Part shown: piece after piece, positions 53,721 through 64,000 of the stretch
How positions within the stretch are numbered: the stretch's first letter is position 1
Layout: the number at the start of each line of letters is the position of its first letter
Source: Apis mellifera
Taxonomy: Eukaryota; Arthropoda; Insecta; Hymenoptera; Apidae
Assembly (NCBI RefSeq): GCF_003254395.2
Contig: NC_037646.1
Span: 4,170,381 to 4,234,380 of the forward strand
Reading direction: 5' to 3'
Length of the DNA: 64,000 nucleotides
Program-made: the position numbers and the translations under genes
The notes under the pieces: generated by a model
Seen by the model: the letters and a program-made list of their open reading frames with translations, nothing else
What the model was told of the DNA's origin: nothing
Database searches by the model: none

Positions 53721-53744
53721 CCCTCCTCCTCCTCCTCCTCCTCC
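53721..53744 (+). repeat. (CTC)n trinucleotide repeat
   Basis: About seven CTC units. On the minus strand it reads as poly-Glu and on the plus strand as poly-Ser or poly-Leu, which explains the low-complexity frames here. A ten-base C-run lies at 53616-53625. Confidence 0.9.
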
Positions 53745-54339
53745 ATCCCAGTTCACTTTTTCTCCACCGTATCCCGGCTTCATCCCGCTCGAACGAGCGA
53801 GCTGAACTCGCGCGGAAGATTAAACTTCCAGCCATTGTCTCCTACCGTTTTTTCCCCCCTCCCCCGCCCTACACTTTTTCTCGGCCGTGTGATGTATCGG
53901 CGTGGCACGATGTTTCGTAAACAACGATCCGGGTATAATGCGCCGATAAACGAGATGATTTTTACGAGCTTCTCGATCGTGAATTTTTATTTTTTTTTTT
54001 TTTGTAGAGAAATAATGTTATTGATAAAGGTGGATGCCTCGTTCCACGTTATTATTATTGCTTCTTTGTCGGAAAATAGCTTATCAAGTATACAATGAAA
54101 CAGTGATCAAAATTCTCTAGGAGATTAGAAATTGGTATTAGAAACGGTTATTGTTTCAATAATCGTTATCACATTATGACATTGTTTAAGTCGAAAGTGT
54201 ATCTATTTTTAATTTGTAACAACTGAAAAAATAAGAGAACAAAAAAGTTTCGATCATAATTCTTTAATTTTATATTCGAGATCGATTGTATAGTTGTATA
54301 TATATACATCATCTTTCAACAAATGATCCAAAGACGTGC

Positions 54340-54552
54340 TAATCAAACTGACAAGCCGAGAATGGGAGGTAAGTTCGATGATGGGTGTACCAGATATATA
54401 CAATTGTATCAATTACACGCATAAGTGATTAGCATTGTTCCTTTAGTTATGTGTCGTTGATGTGTGTAATTACATATCGCATATTAGCCGTTTTACCAGT
54501 AGCTGCGTTGGATACGCAGGTGCGTGCGTATATAATCGCCTGATTACATAAT
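54340..54552. promoter_or_regulatory. possible homeodomain-site cluster with an E-box
   Basis: TAAT/ATTA cores lie at 54340, 54411, 54428, 54467 (TAATTA), 54483, 54533, 54543 and 54549, and a CAGGTG E-box at 54517-54522. In DNA this A+T-rich the count is only modestly above chance, so this is a weak call. No open frame is present. Confidence 0.2.
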
Positions 54553-54975
54553 CTACCTATTTAGAGTAACTATGTTTATCTTGCTAAGATTGGTATTTCT
54601 GTATAGATAACGGGATACATATGTTTCCTGTAATCGTCGATCAATCATATCAGTCACGACATTTGCATTTTGTTTCTCGACAGATACGATTTTTCAATTC
54701 TTCAAAATATCCAATCGTCGCTTAACGGTATTAAAGGAAAACTCGAAGTGTGAAAATTGGACGAAACATGAAAATTTTAGATCGTATTTATATATTTTTC
54801 ATAGTTATACGAACACGAAACGCGCATTTTGCACGTGAAAGCGATCGAAGTTCATTTAAAAGTGAAGTTCGAATTTCGAATAATATTTTCGATTCTACAG
54901 ATACGTCCAATCTCGATTTTTTTTTTTCGAAAACAAGTTGTATATACGCGTAAAAACATTCGACTATATTTCTAT

Positions 54976-55002
54976 CTTTCTTTCTTTTTTTTTTTTTTTT
55001 TT
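54976..55002 (+). repeat. poly(T) tract
   Basis: CTTT units followed by an 18-base T-run. Confidence 0.9.
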
Positions 55003-56169
55003 ATCGAGCTACATGAATCAAAACATGATGTTGTTTGACGTATATTAAAATTTGAAAATTGAAAAAATATTGGATGAAATAATATTCGAAGATTTTGTAG
55101 TATACATCAGAATTCGATTTAAATATCTACACGTCATATTATTTATTATATTGATATCGAGAATAAAAAACAAAAAATTTTGAAGTATTAATTTTTAAAA
55201 ATCATTTTTCTTTAGTAATATTTCGATAACTTTTCACTAATTGAGAAGATCTTCTTTTCAAGATCGATATATTTCTTTTTCTTTCCGTAAAACTAAAAAT
55301 TTTACGTTGATCGTTAATTCCTCTTTATTACTCGCATAATTTTATTCCCAAGCAAACAGCCAAATTTAATTTCACCCGATGTCGTACACATTCACCGAAT
55401 TGAATTTCATATGCCTGTATATACATGTATATTATTAATTATAGAAATTATTTGTATATTGCTTAAACGTAGCGCTTATTGATTGAAGCCCAGAAACTAA
55501 ATCGCTGGCATGAATTAAACATGGATGCAAAATTACTCGCATTAACGTGGGATCCGGTGATGGCTGGACCCTTTAATTTTTGTTCGCAGTTATGCTCGCA
55601 AACGAGAATAGGGAACGATGTCGAGAATCGGATGTTGAAGAATTTGAATTTTAATACTTCGCTAGAATATTCCAATTTTATCAGTTATTGGAAAATCACG
55701 TGCGATATAACGTCTATCTCAATTTTAATTCAATCATTTCGAAGATCGTTAAACATCAGAACGAAGAATACAAATACAGGGGAAACCGACATTTTGACAC
55801 GGAGAGGGATTTTCGTAGAAACTTCTCGATTGAATTTCTGTTCTGCGAATTAATTATACGGATAAAATAAACGTTACAGGAATATGTATCGATAACAGAA
55901 CGATTGTTTAACAAATTTCATCATGGAAATGTATTAAACGTAATATCATTCCAAATTTAATATTTTTAAAGGGATCGGTGAATTTTTTCCTTTTGTTTTT
56001 TCAAATGTAACAATTGTTATATCTGTATTTTATATATATGTTTTTGAACCGATAAGGAAATATAATAAAATATAACACGGTGAAATTGTATAAACATATG
56101 AAGCTAACTTTTGAAAGATAAGAGAAAAATAACTGGGGCAAATGTAAAATCAGTAATATTTTGCATTTA

Positions 56170-56210
56170 TTTTTTTCTTCCTTTCTTTCTTTCTTTTTTT
56201 TTTTTCTCCC
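56170..56210 (+). repeat. CTTT / poly(T) tract
   Basis: Pyrimidine-only stretch with CTTT units and a T-run. Confidence 0.85.
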
Positions 56211-57057
56211 CTCTCTTTATACACGTAACACAACTTTTTCATAAATTTGTTTTCAACACTTCATCATAATTAAATATAATATAAAATTAATATAATTTGA
56301 AACGGCATATTACTGATATACGGGTAATTAAAAATTCTCACGTTACCTCTTCAAATATATATGTATAAGTCAAATTTATACACAAATATACAACGTAAAA
56401 CTCCGCATCGTATGAATTTTTACGTTATTAGCTATATATAAAAAAAAAAAACTGTATCATAAAAAAATTGCATGACAGATGCGAAGATACGTAATTTAAT
56501 TAAAATATGCAATTTAATATTATCACACTATCATCGCTTATTGGCAGATGAACATACGAAAATCAATACAGTGAGAAAAATCATCTATCATCTTGAATAT
56601 AATTTTTTTAAAAACACTTGTTTCGCAAATCAATCGGAAATTATATCGAAACTGTATCCAATAATAAGTTAAAAGTGATATCAAATTTTTCGTTCTGACG
56701 ACGTTTCTCGCGACATTTCGCGAATTTCGGGTTTGGAAATCAACGGATATCAACGAAGATCGATAAAATTAATTCGTGTGCGCGTCGCGTAAAAAAGCGT
56801 ATCCAATCGAAAATGCATCGTTGCGGATTCAATGTGGGGTGAAGAATATCACGCTCGTTGTTGAATCACGGCTCGATCCAAAGGCCACGGATTTTTCGCA
56901 GAGTTGTAGCGGAAATCCGGGGGAAAAAAAATAATTTATGCATCCGTACAAAGAGCGGTTGGAAGGGGATTTTCTGGTGCGAGGACTCGGGTAAAAAAAG
57001 CAGGTATAAAGAAGCGTGCTGTACGGCGCTTCTCGTTTCCTCTACTTCGATTTTTTT

Positions 57058-57088
57058 TTCCTTCTTCTTCTTCTTCTTCTTCTTCTTC
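57058..57088 (+). repeat. (TTC)n trinucleotide repeat
   Basis: About ten TTC units. Reading frames across it give poly-Phe, poly-Ser or poly-Lys. Confidence 0.95.
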
Positions 57089-59854
57089 CGCCATTGCCGC
57101 GAAGAATGCCACGTAAGAGAGGGACGTTGAGAAAGCACAGCGCGGATGATTAACCCCTTGAAACGCAAATTTTTCTTCGGCTTAGGGCGTGACAGTTACG
57201 CTATTGATATCGCGCCATTGCCATTTCTTTGATACATGCACACATTTTTTTCCCCCTTATTTATTCCTATTTGCTATTTTTCTTTATCTTTAGACGCGTA
57301 TCTGACGAGCAAGTGTTTGAGAATTCAAGTTTGCACATCTTATTTACGCAATCCTTACGTGGAAATTGTTATCGTGGTATAGAAGGTATGATTCTTCAAG
57401 AGGGTGAAATGAAAATCAGGAATTTTTTTAATAAGTAAATATCTATCATATTTTTAAAAATCTGATCTGATATTTTTATCAAATTTATCTTTAATCATTG
57501 CACATTTTATTTTATATATTAAAATAATTTATAATCTTACGTTTCGAACATAACATTTTTACCAATTCTCGCGTATAAATAACAGAAAGTTATTCGACTC
57601 ATAAATCTGAAAATTATAAATAAAATTTCCCTCCATTCCAGTAATAACTACGTTTGTGTTTACATCCATGAAATAAGTAATGATCGACAGGAATACTAGA
57701 AACTTTATATTCCAATGTTAAATCTTATTTGGTTTATAATAACAACACGACATATGAAAAATATTTATATAGGAATAATTCTTCGCGAAATCGCGAAATG
57801 TATATTGTTGTTAGTTGAACGTTCGAAAGAGATTGATCGACGAATTTACAGCGAATCGAACACAATAAAGCCGTCTTATCTGGGTCACGTTGATTACTTA
57901 TTCGATGACAAAGTTATCGAACCAATATCGAACGTATCCAGGTTGCCAAGTTCAAAGACTCGAAGGATAGAGAGACTTCGCCAATCGGGAGGATTTAACT
58001 TGTGGTTACCTGCGAATCCACGTGTAGAAGACGTTGCCAGTCTTCGTCTAGACCACGATTTAATTCATCGTATATATCAATTCCGGAGAAGTCTGTAACG
58101 TTGAATGAAACAGACTGCTAAGTTACTCTGTATTATTTATGGAGGAGAAAATATATTCCAATTTGTAATTCTATCTATATAATATTGATTTAATTTAATA
58201 TTCCATGATGTTAATATAACAGAGTTTTATAAAAAAAAAACATTTAATTTCAAAGTTTTTCTTTAAAATATTATTCTATTACGAAAAGTGAAATTTTATG
58301 AATTTTATAAATTATGAGATACCTTAGCCAAATTATTTAATTCCATTTCATGGAAAATTTTTAACTTTAATTTTAAAAAAAATACGGTTGATCCAGTGAT
58401 GAAGTTGATAAATTTTGTAACGAAGAATTCATTAATATTAACTGTTTAATTAATGTTAAAAAAATCAGACCGTGAAAGAGTGAATAGTCTAAATCATTAA
58501 TTCTTGAACTGAATTTAAATATTATTTCTACTTTAAATGTATTTAATAATATATTACTTTTATTTAAATATATTGGGATTATATCATAAATATTTTTGAT
58601 ACTTTTTATATCATTTATTTTCTAAAGAATATTATAAAAAAACGTATAATTTTCTTTTTACTAAATAACATCCCTTCGAATTATTGTTTCTACGAATTGT
58701 TTTATCGCCACAGCCACTTAAACTGACGGGATGGAAAAACGTTGTTACTTGATTGAATCGCAGAAATAGTTAAAACAATCGTTCAACAAGCGAAAGATTC
58801 AAGTTCGAACCGTGGTCTCGTAATCCGATCAGCCGACCTGTTTTCTCTCTACATGTGCAAACATTGTCAAGATTTGTAGCGACGGCCATTATAGTGAATT
58901 CGAATGGAAACACGCGTAACCCATGTATATCCGCGTTTTTTGTAAAAATAAAAGAAAGGTAGACACGATAAATTGTACTTTCCATTTTTTCAATATTTTT
59001 CGTCATATCATTTTCCACGATAATTGTTATAGAGATTTCTAATTTCTCCAATTATCCCTTCTACCATTAGCGATATCCAATATATTTATAATTACTCGAC
59101 TTTCATATCGTGATTTTATCAGATTGATTTTATTAAAACATTTAATATTTCAAGATAGATCCAATTATAATGCAATTTAAACTCTTCAACTCATCCTACG
59201 ACTCTCTCCTCTAAGAAAAGAATTTATCCTGATGAATTCTAATATATCCAAAGCCTAAGTAAGCCTAATTCCTAATTTGGAATTTATAAAACAAGCCGGT
59301 ACACACGTAGATATACACGCGCATAATTACGTTATCCGCGAGCTGAGATCCTGGCTTGTTTTGAATTCATGGGATATACTGCGTATCCCAGGTCCCCTTT
59401 ACGTCGCAAAGCTTTTCCCATTACGTGTGTACTTGTCACGAAAAGACCTCTCTCCCCTCTTCCCTTGCCACAATCCTCGAGTTACAGGAGATTTATTCGA
59501 ATCAAGATACTACCATCCGCGTGATTGCGAAGCTTACCTCGTTGGAAGACGTATATTTCCACCGCGAAGGAAAAGAAGAGGAAACACGTTGGAATTTCGT
59601 AGGTGGATGGAGAGGAATCTTTCGTTTGATGGTTCGAAAAGCGAACTCGCTCTTCGTCTCTCGTATTGTCCGTGAATCGACGTTTTTACGAACGTTTCTG
59701 GCATTGTTGGGTGGACATTTTATGGTAGAAGATCATTTAGATCATGTATTCGTTACATTAATTGTTTGCGTTTGATGGAAAATAGTTGATTATAATGTTC
59801 ATCGTCAGGACAAGTGTTAAGGTCGATCTGACAGGTATTGCGTGCAAACAGTCT

Positions 59855-60054
59855 GATAATTCTGTGTGGCATTGTCTATCAGCAGTCGTCTGATTATCTA
59901 TCCGATAATTTCGTGTGTAGACACGACGTAGACAAAATTCGAGAATTGTTTCGAGATTTTATCTTCTATCTGTGAATTGGACATTATCAGAAAGATTATC
60001 CTCGAGATATTGTCTGCTGATGATTGATTATTCGAAATGAAAAGATATAGATAA
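59855..60054. promoter_or_regulatory. cluster of GATA-type motifs (candidate enhancer)
   Basis: GATAA or its complement TTATC occurs at 59855, 59894, 59904, 59959, 59984, 59996 and 60050: seven cores in 200 bases, against roughly one expected in DNA of this composition. Two are embedded in a partly repeated context (GATAATT followed two bases later by GTGTG). GATA factors bind WGATAR sites in insect enhancers. Any regulatory role here is inference. Confidence 0.35.
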
Positions 60055-60112
60055 AGAGAAGTTTATATTTGAGAAGGAATTTTTCGATGAAATGAAGTTG
60101 TTAGAAACGATT

Positions 60113-60131
60113 GTTATTATTATTATTATTT
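60113..60131 (+). repeat. (ATT)n repeat
   Basis: About six ATT units, just beyond the GATA-motif cluster. Confidence 0.85.
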
Positions 60132-60300
60132 CGAAGAATAAAATTGGTTTCTTTATAAACAAATTGATTTAGATAATTTTAATTGGAAAAGCTATCGGAT
60201 TAATTGGATTCATTCAACCTTTTAATATCGTATTATAATAGATAAATGTTATTTTTTAATGAACGATTAATTAAAGCACGCTGTTACGATGAAGCAAAGG

Positions 60301-60319
60301 AAGAAGAAGAAGAAGAAGA
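60301..60319 (+). repeat. (AAG)n repeat
   Basis: About six AAG units. Confidence 0.9.
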
Positions 60320-60787
60320 TAAAAGTAGAATAAGAAAAGGAATATAATTCGAGTCACGTAATGATAATAAAGAACTTCACTTTTTAACTCTGATAGAAAT
60401 GATAAAAGTAAAACAGTTTCTTTAAATATTCCATCGTTAAAGTAACAAAATTATACAAAATATCTCAATAATAATACGTACACGTATAAACAAATACGTT
60501 AAAATATAAATCATATTTCTCTGTCCAATTCCATGGCAAAATTTATTTAGTTTTCATTGAAAAATTTCCAACCACCTTATAAAATCTGATTAACTTTCAA
60601 AGTGATTTCGTTTCTTGGATAAAACTTTCCTTCGTCGAGGGAAAGTTGCGTTGAATATCGCAAAATGGTGAGCACTTCAAATCGCATGGTTCACGCGCTT
60701 CACATTTCATCGTGATGCTGCAAATACGTTCGAGGATATCGAACGATACTCCCTCTATAATAGAAATATAATATTTCACAGTAACAG

Positions 60788-60823
60788 GCTCTCTCTCTCT
60801 TTCTCTCTCTTTTTCTCTCTTTA
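60788..60823 (+). repeat. (CT)n / CTTT compound microsatellite
   Basis: CT runs with TTT interruptions. They encode the Arg-Glu repeat of a minus-strand artefact frame. Confidence 0.9.
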
Positions 60824-62943
60824 ATACAGGCATACCGTGTTTAAACATTTGTAAGGCTGACTTTATGTACACGTACTGCAGGCTTCCACCCTGAGTTGTC
60901 GAGTAAATAGTCCGAATAGGATCTACCTTGGTAAATATGTCTCCCGATACGTCATGGAGCTTCCACGTTATATAGCGTCATTTATAACATAGCCAGGACG
61001 GTTATGGCACGAGGCAGTTATAATAAATAATATGCAGTTTGAGAAATCTTGTCGAGGATTCGGGGTGGCAAGTAAAAACGACTGCTCTCCTTGCATCGAT
61101 GTTCCTCGAGTGAGCCTAGTGTCTTGACAGTCGTGTAATTCAGTAAGCTAGGATTTTTGCTTACTGTCAATGACTCAGTTCATGATCGAATAATTAAAAT
61201 ATTATATTCTTTTAATTATAATATTTTGAGTTGTGTATATAAGATGTTGCTAAAGAAAGATTCTTTGGAGGATTGATTCTAGAATCTTAAAATAGTTGGT
61301 AAATATAAAAATATTGGTTCAGATTTATTTATTATTTATGAAAGTGAAATGATTTATCTCTATTTTTATATCTTTGTAATATAAAGTATGTAATGTAATC
61401 ATTCTTCGTCAATGTCTATCCAAGTTATAGGATCATTTCAAAATGATAATATTTGTTATTAAAATATATCATATAAAAGATACGTAACAAATTTATTATT
61501 GAATCCATAAAAGAAATTTCTGTAATAAGTGTTAATTAAACATTCACAAAAAGAATTTACTTTCACGACACATCTCATTAAAATTTCCAAGCTCGTAAAC
61601 AATATTTTCGTTCAAAGTAAATTACATTGAATTTCAATCCATTTCGTTGACTCCGCAAGAACTCCTCATATTTCTCATCAACTGTAGAGATAAAGTCGAT
61701 ACAGGGAGACACACTTTTGATGTTTCAAGAAATATGAAAATCGATGCACACATCGTTATTCCCAGATATAAAAACAACAAAGAAACGTGCACTTTGTGTA
61801 AAGATACGAGCGATCAAATATTATTTCGCTCTCCAGGAGGAAATCCTTTTCCTCCGTCCAAAAGGGGAGGTTTTGTTCTTTTTCGAAAATGAATAAATCA
61901 CGGGAGGAAACAATCGTCGGTTATTTTTTTCGAAACGTTGGGGGACCCGTCACGCGTCGGACGGCTATTAAACGTATAAAATTACAAGAAAAACGGACAC
62001 GTCACGTCGCTGAACAAACGATCGCATCCATTATCGTCATAAACCCGCGCCAGCCATTGCGTCCGCTATCGCGTATTAAACGTAACCCGTCGCTTATATC
62101 CAGGATATCCATTCCCAACGGGCCGGGTTTACTTTCAATTCTCAGGTGCTCGATTAATTTTCGTATCGATGCGGCTCGTCTTCGCCTACCACGTTATACA
62201 TCCACCAGAATTTTCATTCCGCCCCCTGGGAATATAGCCCGGGGCAGTGAAGAATCTGTACAGCGATGAATCCCGTGAAATCTATACACTTTGATTTTGA
62301 GAATCGATATTACATCGTGGAAAGAGGGGATGGAGAGAAGATCTTGAATAACGCGATACGTCTTGAGTGAGTCTTTGATAATTTATATGTAAAATAATCT
62401 TAAAGGATGAGGGAAGAGGATTCCGTTTAAAATTAGTAGGGATGAGGAATGTCGGTCAAATCGCCTGAGAGATGAATTACTTCAAAATTCTTGCAATTTG
62501 ATATCGCTTTTTGTACGTGGAATTAAGTAGAAAATATTTGATATTTGTTATTATTATTATATTTACAAGTTTAGCTACAAAAGATTTGGAGATAATTTAT
62601 AATTACGTTACTGTTTGTTAGAAAGATCCAGAATGTGATTCATTAGTTGGAAGATATGTATGAAAAAATGTGTCTCTTAAATCAATGACGACATCTGGTG
62701 AGTTAAATATAAACTAAATGTCTTAGGATTCAATGAATATTCTAAATCTTTTGATATAAAGCAATATTTTAAGCCATTTTTTACTTCCCAGATAATTAAT
62801 TTTGTAATAAAAATATTATTAATTTTTAATAATATTATCTGTTATTATTGTTGCTATAATATATATTATATTTTCAGTCGATATAATAAATATACGTCAG
62901 TATAGTCACAAGATAATCTCTTGTGCTAGATGATATAAGAAAT

Positions 62944-63364
62944 ATGAAAGACAGTTTTCTTTTGAAAGAGATTTGCAGGAAACTGAACATTTTTGAGACG
63001 TCCGAGTTACTTGAGCGTGAAACAAACGAACACCGGAAACGCATGATGGCCAAGATGGATAGACCGAAATACAATTGTCTGTACTTATTGGCTAGACCAA
63101 AAGGAGATAATTTTTCACAGGGACAATGTGCATTCGACAATGCTCGAGGCTCGACGAAGGAAGCGGTTTATCGACTATGGAATTCGAGGCTTGGAGTGGC
63201 CAACAAGAAGCCCTGACCCGAATTTCGCTCGAAAATCTATGGGCCATTATCGCGCGGAGAGTTTACACGGCAAGGAACTAGCGGAAGCCTTAAAACAAAA
63301 AGGAATTGATGCAAGGAACTATAAATTGTTTGGAACAAGAAACAGAATCGTGGAAATAAATTAA
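62944..63364 (+). pseudogene. decayed Tc1-like (Tc1/mariner superfamily) transposase fragment
   Basis: Two overlapping frames together resemble the C-terminal half of a Tc1-like transposase. The first frame (from 62944) runs through a basic stretch, KRMMAKMDRPKYN, to FDNARGSTKEAV. There, the Asp codon at 63136 matches the second catalytic Asp of the DDE triad in the usual QQDNARPH context. After a frameshift between about 63139 and 63190, the second frame gives GLEWPTRSPDPN, the family's LEWPxRSPDLNPIENLWG block, then HGKELAEALKQKG and NRIVEIN. The stop is at 63362-63364. At 63230-63232 an Arg codon occupies the position of the third catalytic Glu. The block carrying the first catalytic Asp (W-S-D-E type) is missing, which points to an internal deletion. 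I see no clear terminal inverted repeats. It is almost certainly inactive. It could be a relic of a different Tc1/mariner clade, but the WPxRSPD signature makes the superfamily fairly safe. Confidence 0.72.
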
Positions 63365-64000
63365 ACAACAGCGTTTCGAAAAGCGTTGGAAGATTTAAAA
63401 GAACAATGGTATACTTTCTATTGTATTTTATTATCATGTATTTTCCTTCACATTAAAAACAGTAGCAAGAAAGTGATTTATAAGTGATAGGGATATGTGA
63501 TTTCATTGTGAAAAATATATTTGCAATAATTTATTTTATTAATATTTTACGATTTATCTAATTTTTAAGTCTCTCTCTCTCTCTCTCTATATGTATTTCA
63601 CAAACATTTCATATCTTTTTTTTTTAATTAATTCAAAAGCTCATTATAATTTCAAGTATCTGCGTAAATTTTCATCGTGGCAATAATATTTGAACAATTT
63701 CTATATAATTTGATTTTCGAATTTCTCGTATCTTTTATTGCTATTTATTGTTGGAAATTCAATAACATTTAAACAAGAGCCAATACTGGAGGTTACAGAT
63801 ATCAATCGATTTGTTTGTCCTACTTCTTTTACGATATTTCTATATGACCTAAAAATTCTCGAAAATTAAATCAAAATTATTTTTTTCAATTCTAGATATA
63901 AAAATGAATTTTGCTCGATTTCTTATCGAACAAATCCTCGACATCTTTCAAGATAAAATCTTCTTCTTCACTGAAAGGAAAAAAATAAAAATAGAAATAC
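63365..64000. other. A+T-rich right edge, nothing recognised
   Basis: Apart from the (CT)n run at 63570-63588, I see no open frame, element end or RNA gene. Confidence 0.65.
63570..63588 (+). repeat. (CT)n microsatellite
   Basis: About nine CT units, about 200 bases after the transposase relic. Confidence 0.9.

Larger units (their letters stand above)
48711..54339. other. gene-free stretch with patches at 48720-49210, 51190-51990 and 52900-53950
   Basis: Open frames reach 140 codons (plus strand 53676-54098) but run through (CTC)n, C-run and poly(T) sequence. Others are overlapped on the opposite strand. No protein family, RNA gene or element was recognised. The remaining sequence is A+T-rich. 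Confidence 0.55.
54553..59854. other. gene-free stretch, A+T-rich with small patches
   Basis: Patches lie at about 56680-57200 (with the (TTC)n run), 57700-58100 and 59280-59800. The plus-strand frames at 57715-58098 (127 codons) and 59277-59675 (132 codons) are not recognisable. The remainder is A+T-rich with poly(T) tracts. Confidence 0.55.
60055..62943. other. gene-free stretch before the transposase relic
   Basis: A+T-rich with patches at 60590-61130 and 61620-62300. An ATG-started frame of 126 codons runs from 61889 to 62269; it is basic and Ile/Arg-rich and unrecognised. I see no terminal inverted repeat belonging to the transposase relic in the last few hundred bases. Confidence 0.55.

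Noticed and set aside
53459..53746. Glu-rich minus-strand frame as a small acidic protein
   Set aside because: The Glu run is the translation of the (CTC)n repeat, and other frames overlap it on both strands.
54325..54375. Short exon ending in GAG followed by GTAAGT at 54369
   Set aside because: A good-looking 5' splice site, but the upstream frame is about 14 codons after a stop, with no start or acceptor and no recognisable peptide.
58795..58870. GTTCGAAC in a tRNA-like context
   Set aside because: On neither strand do T-arm, anticodon-arm and acceptor stems pair; it is an isolated T-loop-like motif.
1..64000. Mitochondrial insert, rRNA, CRISPR array, prokaryotic operon or defence system
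   Set aside because: No translated mitochondrial proteins, no rRNA-like conserved blocks, no regularly spaced repeats and no tightly packed open frames were seen.

Overview
The window looks like intronic and intergenic DNA from an insect nuclear genome, most likely a bee or another hymenopteran. By eye it is roughly two-thirds or more A+T. Short patches of higher G+C with abundant CpG sit in long A+T-rich stretches, and simple repeats are common: (AT)n, (CT)n, (TTC)n and long poly(A)/poly(T) runs. Spliceosomal signals flank the one protein-coding exon I can recognise. There are no operons, no bacterial-type gene density, no CRISPR array, and no rRNA or tRNA that I can support. The hymenopteran assignment is an inference from base composition and the exon; the species is not determined.

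Only one stretch is convincingly coding. An internal exon on the minus strand (39632 down to 39401) encodes the C-terminal immunoglobulin-like part of a beaten-path (Beat) family axon-guidance protein. It has a good 3' splice site, a GTAATA 5' splice site, and phases 0 and 1. I find neither of its neighbouring exons, so much of the window around it is probably intron. Insect beat genes are known for very long introns.

Mobile DNA is sparse and old. A decayed, frameshifted Tc1-like transposase fragment lies at about 62944-63364. A 706-bp element with imperfect terminal inverted repeats and flanking TA dinucleotides lies at 14742-15447 and looks like a MITE. Two further isolated sequences resemble its terminus, at about 20609 and 26810. 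A diverged 43-bp tandem duplication lies at 36668-36753.

The rest I read as non-coding. The G+C-richer patches (for example 1-1190, 9400-10060, 21400-22140, 22700-24130, 27360-28980, 33840-34760, 48720-49210, 52900-53950) carry long open frames on both strands, but none gives a recognisable protein. Several are better candidates for cis-regulatory DNA. The strongest are a GATA-motif cluster at 59855-60054 and a DRE-like palindrome with four GATAA cores at 28311-28370.

I did not find a convincing undescribed biological system. The most useful leads are the orphan Beat exon, the short TA-flanked element and the GATA cluster.
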